Assembly (NCBI GenBank): GCA_028875085.1
Contig: JAPPFU010000102.1
Location: 1-7,442 of the forward strand
Direction: 5' to 3'
DNA: 7,442 bases
Source: Chloroflexota bacterium
GTDB lineage: Bacteria > Chloroflexota > Dehalococcoidia > Lucifugimonadales > Australimonadaceae
In this document: piece by piece, positions 1 through 5,479 of the stretch
How positions within the stretch are numbered: the first letter of the stretch is position 1
Layout of the letters: the number at the start of each line of letters is the position of its first letter
The notes under the pieces: generated by a model
What the model saw: only the letters and a program-made list of their open reading frames with translations
Database searches by the model: none
What the model was told of the DNA's origin: nothing
Translations under genes and position numbers: made by a program

Positions 1-1300
1 TGGACTTGCGGTTGGCGGTGTCCTTGAAGGTCATCCAGCCGTTGCCGGTCTGGGCAAGGGTGCGCATCATCGCGGCGTAGAGGTCGCGGGCGGGGAGTTG
101 CTTGACGAATTCGCCTCGCGCCTCGGCGGCGAGGTAGGCGCGCTCGAACTCGTCGCCGTAGAGGTCGACGAACTCGGGCACGGCCTTGGGGTCGAACAGC
201 GACCACGCCCCGCCTTCCTCTACGCGCTGCATGAAGAGGTCGGGGACCCAGTTGGCGATGTTGAGGTTGTGGGCACGGCGCGCCTCGTCGCCGGTGTTGT
301 CCTTCAACTCGAGAAATTCCTCGACGTCGGCGTGCCACGCCTCGAGGTAGACGCACGCGGCGCCCTTGCGCCGTCCGCCCTGGTTCACGGCGGCGACGGA
401 GGAGTCGAGCGTCTTGAGCCAGGGGATGATGCCGTTGGACTTGCCGTTGGTGCCCTTGATGAGGGAGCCGCGCGAGCGCACGCGGGAGTAGGAGATGCCG
501 ATGCCGCCGGCGAACTTGGAGAGTTTGGCTACGTCGGTGTAGCGCCCGTAGATGGCCTCGAGGCTGTCCTCCGGCGAGTCGAGCAGGTAGCAGGAGGACA
601 TCTGCGGGTGCACCGTCCCCGAGTTGAACAGCGTCGGCGAGGACACCATGTAGTCGAGGTTCGACAGGAGTTCGTACAGGTCGATGGCCTCCGAGGGCGT
701 GCGCGCCAGCCCGCAGGCGACGCGAAGGAAGAAGTGCTGGGGCGTCTCGATGGCGTGGCGGCTCTCGGGGTGGCGCAGCAGGTAGCGGTCGTACACGGTG
801 CGCAGGCCGAAATACTCGAACAGGCGCGTCCGCTCGGGGCGCACCGCGTCGTTCAACTTGCGCTTGTTGGCCGTTGCGAACTCGGCTACTGCGTCGGAGA
901 TCAACCCCAGCCGCTGCCCGGCGCGGATGGACTGGGAGAAGGAGTGGATGTCCTGGTTCTCCACCTCCTTGTCGATGAAGGTGGCGAGCAGGGAGGCGGC
1001 GAGGCGCGAGTACTCCGGCTCCTCGGCGATGAGGGAGGCGGCGGTCTGGATGGAGAGCTCGTCCAGTTCGCGGGTGGTGGCGCCGTCGTAGAGGCCGCTG
1101 ATGGTGCGGGTGGCGATGCGCAGGGGGTCGACGCCGGTGAGGCCGCCGACGCAGCGCTCGACTGCGCGAACGATCTTCATCACGTCGGCGACTTCGAGGT
1201 CGCCGTTGCGCTTGCGGACGCGCATGCCGGACGCGGGGGGCGCTGTCTGCGCCGCCGCGCCGCCGCCGTTCGTGCGGAGGTCGCTCTCCGTGGTGGTCAT
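1..1300 (-). CDS. nrdA: Ribonucleoside-diphosphate reductase, large (alpha) subunit, class I; 3' part outside the window
   Basis: This enzyme reduces ribonucleotides to deoxyribonucleotides for DNA synthesis, working in the cytoplasm with a radical-generating small subunit (NrdB). Reading leftward from an ATG at 1300, 433 residues are present and the frame is still open at the edge. Residues about 26-112 form an N-terminal ATP-cone, the allosteric activity domain (VRKRNG, then LYDGATTRELDEL and EEPEYSRLAA). The catalytic barrel follows: SSPTLFNSGT near 220-229, MSSCYLLD with the first redox cysteine at C237 (equivalent to E. coli C225), FAGGIGISYSRVRSRGS near 263-279, NQGGRRKGA near 306-314, and TGNGWMTFKD near 418-427. 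The other catalytic cysteines lie beyond the edge. A GAGG sits 9 nt before the ATG and supports this start. The NrdA-like order and single ATP-cone favour class I over the B12-dependent class II, but the missing C-terminus leaves a little doubt. The neighbour upstream ends 429 bp away, so nrdA probably has its own promoter. Confidence 0.94.
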   Translation of the reverse strand, partial: MTTTESDLRTNGGGAAAQTAPPASGMRVRKRNGDLEVADVMKIVRAVERCVGGLTGVDPLRIATRTISGLYDGATTRELDELSIQTAASLIAEEPEYSRLAASLLATFIDKEVENQDIHSFSQSIRAGQRLGLISDAVAEFATANKRKLNDAVRPERTRLFEYFGLRTVYDRYLLRHPESRHAIETPQHFFLRVACGLARTPSEAIDLYELLSNLDYMVSSPTLFNSGTVHPQMSSCYLLDSPEDSLEAIYGRYTDVAKLSKFAGGIGISYSRVRSRGSLIKGTNGKSNGIIPWLKTLDSSVAAVNQGGRRKGAACVYLEAWHADVEEFLELKDNTGDEARRAHNLNIANWVPDLFMQRVEEGGAWSLFDPKAVPEFVDLYGDEFERAYLAAEARGEFVKQLPARDLYAAMMRTLAQTGNGWMTFKDTANRKS

Positions 1301-1335
1301 GATTATGAACCTCGTAAATGGAAACGTGTGGCTCA

Positions 1336-1359
1336 CCAGCAGGGCGTGCGCCCCGCTGG
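1336..1359 (-). promoter_or_regulatory. Imperfect palindrome in the nrdA leader
   Basis: CCAGC and GGGCG are mirrored by CGCCC and GCTGG, with one mismatch (A1341/C1354) and a two-base centre. It lies 36-59 nt upstream of the nrdA start codon, so it would fall in the leader or near the transcription start. It could be an operator or a leader hairpin. Nothing in the sequence names a regulator, and it does not resemble the AT-rich NrdR box. Confidence 0.25.
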
Positions 1360-1455
1360 CAACCCTTAAGCGCGGGTAGGATGTCAACGATGTTGAAGGG
1401 ATTGCAAGGTAGTTCGGTGCGATTTCTACCCAATCTTGATATTGCTGGGCATATA

Positions 1456-1473
1456 GCTACTATCAGTAGTAGC
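1456..1473. repeat. AT-rich inverted repeat upstream of nrdA
   Basis: GCTACTATCAGTAGTAGC has 6-bp arms (GCTACT/AGTAGC) around a 6-base centre, and an alternative register (ACTA-TCAG-TAGT) overlaps it. It sits in the only clearly AT-richer stretch between the genes, about 155-175 bp upstream of the nrdA start, beside ATATAG. An operator or promoter-associated site is possible. This is inference from position and symmetry only. Confidence 0.3.
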
Positions 1474-1552
1474 CTACGGACGCCCGCCCGCTCGTTCACG
1501 CTAGCTGTTCGCGCGCACGGGCGCTAGGGGCGGATGGCAGGGTGGGGCAGGG

Positions 1553-1580
1553 TTCGCCCTTCGAATTCCCTCAGGGCGAA
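1553..1580. repeat. REP-like palindrome (CTGAG-n5-TCGAAG core)
   Basis: Perfect 8-bp arms TTCGCCCT (1553-1560) and AGGGCGAA (1573-1580) enclose a 12-base loop. On the minus strand the centre reads CTGAGGGAATTCGAAG. This matches, from memory, the core of a widespread extragenic palindrome family in GC-rich bacteria (CTGAG, a 4-5 base spacer, TCGAAG, with complementary flanks). Such elements are usually multicopy and intergenic. Only one copy is visible here, so membership rests on that remembered motif. Confidence 0.55.
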
Positions 1581-1610
1581 TGGGGGCGAGGGGTGCCCCG
1601 GCCTCACCCC

Positions 1611-1636
1611 TCAAAGAGATAAATCAAAGAGATAAA
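1611..1636. repeat. Perfect tandem duplication of a 13-bp unit
   Basis: TCAAAGAGATAAA occurs twice, end to end (1611-1623 and 1624-1636), in an A-rich stretch. The second unit can also pair with TCTTTG at 1641-1646 (arms CAAAGA 1625-1630 and TCTTTG). The second unit is the AT-rich flank of the G/C hairpin element that follows, so the duplication looks like local slippage or expansion of that flank. Confidence 0.75.
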
Positions 1637-1706
1637 AAGTTCTTTGTGGGGGATACCCCCACGCCCCCAGCCGAGGGGCTGGCCGCCCCTCGGCACACCC
1701 CGCGTA
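1624..1706 (+). repeat. G/C hairpin intergenic element, copy 1
   Basis: Read on the plus strand the element is an A-rich flank (AGATAAAAAGTTCTTTG), then a GGGGG-ATA-CCCCC hairpin, then GCCCCCAG, a second hairpin (1670-1694) and a CCCCGCG-like end. Copy 2 at about 3252-3328 repeats the same order: AGATAAGAAAGTTTTG, GGGGG-CCA-CCCCC, a second G/C block with GGCCGCCCC, and a CCCCGCG end. A third, opposite-facing copy lies at the right edge. The family assignment is from my own comparison of the copies. Confidence 0.55.
1631..1694 (-). terminator. Two-hairpin terminator-like structure behind the M20 homologue
   Basis: On the minus strand, 34 nt after the stop codon at 1729, a perfect 10-bp stem (GCCGAGGGGC/GCCCCTCGGC, 5-base loop, 1670-1694) is followed by a second stem with 7-bp arms and a 3-base loop (1646-1662). 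ACAAAGAACTTTTTATC comes next. The T-run starts about 7 nt past the second stem, farther than in an ideal intrinsic terminator, so efficiency is uncertain. The same DNA is copy 1 of the dispersed hairpin element. Confidence 0.5.
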
Positions 1707-1728
1707 TGGCCGAGGCGAGCTGGCGGGG

Positions 1729-3159
1729 TTAGTAGGTGAGGCCGGTTTCCTCGCGGGTGCGGGTGAGGGTGTCGACGGCGGCGTGGACGAGCACCTTGGC
1801 GGCGTTGACGAGGTAGGGGGCGTAGGCGCCGGACATGGTGAAGCCCTCGCGCAGGTCGGCGGGCATCTCGGGGTTCGGCGGAGCGCCGGAGATGCGCGCG
1901 GTGGGGATGCCCCAGGTGCGGAGTACGCCTGCCTCCGTCTGACCGGCGGGGCGGCCTTCGTAGGTGGGGCTGGTGTCGCCCTCCACGGCTTGGGCGGCGC
2001 GGATGGCGGACTGGATGATCCAGTTGGCCGGGTCGGTGCGTCCGCCGGGCATGGCGACGTACATGTCCCACTCGGCCTGCATGCCGGGGTTGGCCTCGAT
2101 GATGCGCTCCATCACGCCGTCGAACCAGTACTTGACCTCCATCGGGGCGGTCCAGGGGGCGGGGCGGATGTCGAGGAAGATCTCGGAGATGGCGGGCGAC
2201 CAGTTGGGCTTGTCGGGGCGTCCGGTGTTGAGGGCATTGGCGGCCATAGCGGGGCGGAAGCTGCCGCCGCGGGAGGTGTGGCGGTACTCCTCGGCTGCGG
2301 CGTCGAGCGCCATGATGATGCGGGCGGTGTCGGTGAGGACGCGGTAGGGGCGGTCGGCGCGGCTCTCGGTGGCCATATAGTCGGGGTTGCCAAGGACGCG
2401 GATGCGGAAGTAGCACATGCCCGGCTCTTCCCAGGAGACGTGGTAGCCGGGCTTGTGGAAGAGGGCATAGTCGCCCGTAACGCCGTTGATGAGGGAGTGA
2501 ATGAGGCCCTGGCAGAGGCTGATGTTCTTGCGCGGCTCGTCATCGGGCGAGAGGGCGGGGGCGCCGCCGGCGAGCGTCGCCGCCAGGAGCGTGCCGCGCA
2601 GGGGAACCTCGGCGCGGTGGAGTGCCTCGACGGCCATCATGATGGAGGTGGCCATGCCTTTGTCGTTGTTGGAGCCGAGGCCGATGACGGTCTGCCCTTC
2701 GACCTGGGCGGGGCGCATATTGTCGCGGCGCATAGGGTCGCCCCACTGGAGACCGTCGGTCTTGAGGTCGCCGGTCCAGTGGGTGTCGATGGGGCAGTTC
2801 ATCAGCAGGGTGGGGCCGGAGCGGTCGCCGTGGAGGCGGGCGACGGCGTTGCCTTGGTGGTCGTCCATTTGCTGGTAGACGGCGTCGATGCCGAGGCGCT
2901 TCCAGTAGTCGGCGACGTAGGTGTTGACCTCGCGCTCGTAGCCGGTGGGGCTGTAGATGTTGACGAGTTCAACGTCGATGTCGATGGCCTTCTTGGCATC
3001 GATGAACGACCACGCCTTCTCGATCCAGCCCCGCTGCTCGCTGGAGAGCGGGGCGCTCCGCACCTCCACGGAGGTTGGCGCTTGCGACGGGTCGTCGAGG
3101 TAGGCGAAGTGCTGGCTGGCCAGTTGGGACGCGGACATGCCTTTGGACGTGACGCTCAT
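1729..3159 (-). CDS. M20 family metallopeptidase homologue lacking canonical metal ligands
   Basis: M20 proteins (ArgE/DapE/carboxypeptidase G2 type) cleave peptide or amide bonds with two zinc ions. This 476-residue protein has the fold: YSPTGYEREVN near 69-79, a GNAVARL strand near 103-109, GLGSNNDKGMA near 160-170 with the bridging aspartate D166, a dimerization domain at about 240-345, and a C-terminal IPTARISG strand near 418-425. Expected catalytic features are changed. The GHxD motif is CPID (P123 replaces the ligand His; D125 is kept). The EE pair is absent where AGG (197-199) aligns. The GEPT-type motif is HKPG (235-238). The C-terminal ligand His has no counterpart before REGF (437-440). 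It may be a pseudoenzyme or use other ligands such as H127 or H235. The ATG at 3159 has AAGGGG 7 nt upstream. Upstream in-frame extension would run through a poly-C/G tract and antisense to the stress-protein gene, so it is rejected. No signal peptide is seen. Confidence 0.88.
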   Translation of the reverse strand: MSVTSKGMSASQLASQHFAYLDDPSQAPTSVEVRSAPLSSEQRGWIEKAWSFIDAKKAIDIDVELVNIYSPTGYEREVNTYVADYWKRLGIDAVYQQMDDHQGNAVARLHGDRSGPTLLMNCPIDTHWTGDLKTDGLQWGDPMRRDNMRPAQVEGQTVIGLGSNNDKGMATSIMMAVEALHRAEVPLRGTLLAATLAGGAPALSPDDEPRKNISLCQGLIHSLINGVTGDYALFHKPGYHVSWEEPGMCYFRIRVLGNPDYMATESRADRPYRVLTDTARIIMALDAAAEEYRHTSRGGSFRPAMAANALNTGRPDKPNWSPAISEIFLDIRPAPWTAPMEVKYWFDGVMERIIEANPGMQAEWDMYVAMPGGRTDPANWIIQSAIRAAQAVEGDTSPTYEGRPAGQTEAGVLRTWGIPTARISGAPPNPEMPADLREGFTMSGAYAPYLVNAAKVLVHAAVDTLTRTREETGLTY

Positions 3160-3197
3160 GGCGGTTCCCCTTGCTCCAGATGGGGCTATGTTATCCG

Positions 3198-3224
3198 AGC
3201 GGGGCGCGTCTAGCACGCCCCGCT
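3198..3224. promoter_or_regulatory. Palindrome in the divergent M20/stress-protein intergenic region
   Basis: Perfect 9-bp arms AGCGGGGCG (3198-3206) and CGCCCCGCT (3216-3224) flank CGTCTAGCA. On the minus strand it lies just upstream of GGATAACATAG, whose TAACAT (3193-3188) is a plausible -10 about 30 bp before the M20 start codon. I found no convincing -35. An operator overlapping the M20 promoter is the simplest reading. On the plus strand it is also followed by TGTTTCT, so a weak antisense terminator is an alternative. Confidence 0.35.
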
Positions 3225-3251
3225 GTTTCTCCCCGCCCACCTCCCACTCCC

Positions 3252-3328
3252 AAGAAGATAAGAAAGTTTTGGGGGCCACCCCCCCCCCCCCCCCCCGGGG
3301 GGGGGCCGCCCCCCGCCCGCGCCCCGCG
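3252..3328 (+). repeat. G/C hairpin intergenic element, copy 2, with long C and G runs
   Basis: AAGAAGATAAGAAAGTTTT leads into GGGGG-CCA-CCCCC, but the C side continues as 18 consecutive C (3279-3296), then nine G (3297-3305) and CCGCCCCCCG. The order matches copy 1 (A-rich flank, G5 hairpin, second G/C hairpin, CCCCGCG end). Here it lies in the divergent promoter region, so it is not simply a gene-end terminator. The homopolymer lengths could be wrong in the assembly. Confidence 0.5.
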
Positions 3329-3378
3329 TGAAGAAGCGCGGAGGCGTGTATGGTAGGGGCGCGCGGGCTGCGCTCGGG

Positions 3379-4299
3379 GTGAACGTGACGCTCTTCTCCA
3401 AGGTGTTGGTTGCGCTGGACGGCTCGTTGACGGCGGAGGCGGCGCTCGGCTTTCTGCCGAGCGTGATGGAGCCAAGCCCGGCCAACGAGGTCATCCTGTT
3501 CACGGTGGTGGAGAGCGGCGCGGAGGATGACCTGGCGACGGCCAAGAGCTACCTCGACGGTTCCGCCGCCGACCTGGCGGAGTGGTGGAGGCGCGGCGGG
3601 ACGCCCGTCCCCATCATCCACGCGCGCGCCGCGTCGGCGGAGCACGCCGCGCCCAACCGCCCGCCGGGCAAGCGCCGCATCTCCAACGCTATCGTGGATA
3701 CGGCCAAGGCCGCCCAAGCCGATCTGATCCTGCTGAGCAGCAATGGGTGGGCGGGCAGCGACCGGTGGCTCATCGGCCTGGTGGCGGAGGTGGTGCTGCA
3801 ATTGGCGGAGACGGCGGTGCTGCTGGTGCGGGCGGATGATTTCCACCGCGTGGCACCGGCGAAGATCAGCCGCATCCTCGTTCCGCTGGACGGCTCGGAG
3901 TTGGCGGAGCAGGCGCTCTCCTGCGCGGCGGCGGTGGCGTCGCGCGCCGGGGCGCGGGAGGCGACGGTGGCGCACGTGCGCTTGCCCCGCGAGGGCGCGG
4001 CCAGCAAGATCATGCGCCCGACGTGGGACTTCCGCCCCTTTCCGCGAGGCGAGGAGGGCGCGTATCTGATCGAGGCGGCGCGCCGCCTAGAGGGCGCGGG
4101 GATGGCGGTGACGACGGCGCTGCGCGACGGCGACCCGGGGCCGCAGGTGGCGGCTGAGGCGTTAGCGTGCGGCGCCGACCTTATCGTGATGGCGTCGCAC
4201 GGGCGGTCGGGGAGTCAGACGCGGCCTTACGGCAAGGTGGCGGACGATATCCTGCACGCGTCGCCCGCGCCGGTGTTGATGTTGCATACGGGGGAGTAA
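3379..4299 (+). CDS. Universal stress protein, two tandem USP domains
   Basis: USP proteins are cytoplasmic, often ATP-binding proteins raised under starvation or stress; their exact role is usually unknown. From the GTG at 3379 the protein has 306 residues. Domain 1 (about 6-151) starts FSKVLVALDGS and ends in LILLSSNGWAGSDRWLIG...TAVLLVR. Domain 2 (about 163-303) starts ISRILVPLDGS and ends in LIVMASHGRSGSQ...GKVADDIL...PVLML. Both keep the GxxG part of the nucleotide-binding loop, but the following phosphate-binding Gly-Ser/Thr reads GL (133-134) and GK (285-286), so ATP affinity may differ. Position 3379 gives a normal USP N-terminus; GTG at 3385 fits equally well, with GGGG six nt before it. 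An upstream GTG at 3328 would add 17 arginine- and glycine-rich residues that do not look like USP. It ends 10 bp before the convergent enolase-superfamily gene, leaving no room for a separate terminator. Confidence 0.9.
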   Translation: MNVTLFSKVLVALDGSLTAEAALGFLPSVMEPSPANEVILFTVVESGAEDDLATAKSYLDGSAADLAEWWRRGGTPVPIIHARAASAEHAAPNRPPGKRRISNAIVDTAKAAQADLILLSSNGWAGSDRWLIGLVAEVVLQLAETAVLLVRADDFHRVAPAKISRILVPLDGSELAEQALSCAAAVASRAGAREATVAHVRLPREGAASKIMRPTWDFRPFPRGEEGAYLIEAARRLEGAGMAVTTALRDGDPGPQVAAEALACGADLIVMASHGRSGSQTRPYGKVADDILHASPAPVLMLHTGE

Positions 4300-4309
4300 G
4301 GGGGCGAGC

Positions 4310-5401
4310 CTACGCCTCGGCGTATTCTTCGAGGGCGTCCCAGCGTGGCTCAAGGCCGAGGCCGGGTTCCTCGGTGAGGGTGGTCGCGCCGCCGTGAGGG
4401 CCTGGCGGGTCTTTGTAGATCATCTCGCCGGCCTTCCACATCGGGTAGTGGAATTCGACGCGCCAGCCGTTGGCCATCGCGGCTTGGAGGTGCATGTTGT
4501 GGTGCGGCCAGCCGCCGCCGTTGGCGATGACGAGGTTGAACGCCTGCGCCATTGCGGCGACCTTCACGCCCTCGGTATAGCCGCCGCAGTAGACGACGTT
4601 GGGCTGGAGGATGTCCACGGCGTTGTTGACCAGGAGTTCGCGGTAGCGGAAGCGGTGGCCTTCGTTCTGGCCAGCGGAGATGGGGACGCTGGTGCGCATG
4701 CGCAGGTCGTGGAGCAGGCGCGCGTCGTTGCCGTAGACGGGCTCTTCGAACCACTCGATGTCGTGGCCTTCGACGGCTTTGGCGAGTTTGAGCGCGTTGT
4801 GAAAGTTGAAGAGGTAGTTGGCGTCCATCGAGAGTTGGACGCCCGGGCCGATAGCCTCGCGGACGGCGATGGCTCTGCGCGCGTCCTCCAACGGATCTTC
4901 GGCGCCGTTGACGGCGACGACCATCTTGAGTTTGTCCTCGCCTTGTTGGACGAAGGACTTGGCGACCTCGACGAGTTGATCGACGTCGTATTCGAGGAGG
5001 CCGAAGGTGATGTAGGCGGGGACGGTCTTCTGGGCTGCGCCGAGCAGCCGCCAGACGGGCTGGTTGAGGAACTTGCCCTTGATGTCCCATAGCGCGATGT
5101 CCAGCGCGCTGACTCCGGAGCTCCAGACGCCGGTCTGGGCGCGGGGGTTCAGCTCCACGTACAGCTCGTGCCAGATGCGCTCCGTTTCGAGCGGGTCTCT
5201 GCCCACCACTCTGGGGGCGATCTCGCGGTTGATGAACTCGCGGACCGCGAAGCGCTGGATGGGGCCGGTGAGGCCGTAGCCGGTTATGCCGGCGTCCGTC
5301 TCCACGGCGCAGAAGACAACCTGGCGCGGGATGGGGAAGTCGAGGAGGGGCACCGGCACGGGGATGTTGTGGCTGGTGGCGTGGACGCGCGTTACCTTCA
5401 C
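4310..5401 (-). CDS. Mandelate racemase/enolase-superfamily protein, probable sugar- or hydroxy-acid dehydratase/epimerase
   Basis: Members remove a proton next to a carboxylate using Mg2+, then racemize or dehydrate the acid. This 363-residue protein has the N-terminal capping domain (about 1-115) and the barrel. The KxK base motif is K157-L-K159 (DKLKMVV). Metal ligands are D193 (SMDAN) and E219 (WFEEP). The third-ligand position, normally GE, reads AGQNEG with Q245; glucarate dehydratase uses Asn there, so an amide ligand is plausible, or E247 may shift in. D263 (VDILQPN) and H300/H301 (GGWPHHNMHLQAA) match the Asp-His dyad region of the mandelate racemase subgroup. Substrate is not predictable. 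The start is GTG at 5401 with GGAG 5 nt upstream. It is the last gene of the minus-strand set, 78 bp after the hydrolase, with a strong hairpin in that gap. Expansion of this family is described in SAR202 Chloroflexota. Confidence 0.9.
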   Translation of the reverse strand: MKVTRVHATSHNIPVPVPLLDFPIPRQVVFCAVETDAGITGYGLTGPIQRFAVREFINREIAPRVVGRDPLETERIWHELYVELNPRAQTGVWSSGVSALDIALWDIKGKFLNQPVWRLLGAAQKTVPAYITFGLLEYDVDQLVEVAKSFVQQGEDKLKMVVAVNGAEDPLEDARRAIAVREAIGPGVQLSMDANYLFNFHNALKLAKAVEGHDIEWFEEPVYGNDARLLHDLRMRTSVPISAGQNEGHRFRYRELLVNNAVDILQPNVVYCGGYTEGVKVAAMAQAFNLVIANGGGWPHHNMHLQAAMANGWRVEFHYPMWKAGEMIYKDPPGPHGGATTLTEEPGLGLEPRWDALEEYAEA

Positions 5402-5417
5402 ATTCGCTCCTTTGCAA

Positions 5418-5452
5418 GCGCAGCGCCCGCCGTGTCGCGGCGGACGCTGCGC
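5418..5452 (-). promoter_or_regulatory. Strong intercistronic hairpin between hydrolase and enolase-superfamily genes
   Basis: A 15-position stem (5418-5432 with 5438-5452) has one mismatch (C5426/A5444) and a 5-base loop, and is almost all G-C. It begins 27 nt after the hydrolase stop codon and ends 16 nt before the next start codon. No T-run follows on the minus strand, so it is not a standard intrinsic terminator. An mRNA-stabilising, processing or attenuating stem that sets unequal expression is more likely. No repeat copy is seen elsewhere in the window. Confidence 0.55.
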
Positions 5453-5479
5453 GTCGCGGGCCGTGTTTGCGCCTGGGCG

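Larger units (their letters stand above)
1301..1728. other. 428-bp gene-free region between the M20 homologue and nrdA
   Basis: No convincing gene lies here. From nrdA outward it holds the nrdA leader with an imperfect palindrome (1336-1359), a TTGACA hexamer on the minus strand (1387-1382) with no good -10 partner at 16-18 bp, an AT-richer island at about 1410-1475, a REP-like palindrome (1553-1580), a 13-bp tandem repeat (1611-1636) and the terminator-like hairpins behind the M20 gene (1631-1694). The AT-rich island is the likeliest place for the nrdA promoter, but I could not fit a consensus promoter or a clear pair of NrdR boxes to it. Confidence 0.6.

Noticed and set aside
98..1369. Long plus-strand open frame opposite nrdA
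   Set aside because: The minus strand encodes an unmistakable NrdA. The plus frame is a GC-rich shadow with no recognisable domain.
1382..1387. TTGACA on the minus strand as the nrdA -35
   Set aside because: The hexamer is perfect but no TATAAT-like -10 lies 16-18 bp downstream, so I did not call a promoter.
1435..1465. Plus-strand promoter TTGATA-n16-TACTAT
   Set aside because: Weak match and no plus-strand gene follows for almost 2 kb.
1318..1527. 69-codon plus-strand ORF upstream of nrdA
   Set aside because: No recognisable domain, no clear ribosome site, and it overlaps the nrdA leader; probably chance.
1783..3213. 476-codon plus-strand frame opposite the M20 homologue
   Set aside because: Valine/glycine-rich shadow of a high-GC gene; no domain, and the other strand has M20 fold motifs.
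3160..3975. N-terminal extension of the M20 homologue up to 3975
   Set aside because: It would run through the poly-C/G element and lie antisense to the stress protein. The ATG at 3159 has a good ribosome site and the sequence upstream of it is low-complexity and Arg-rich.
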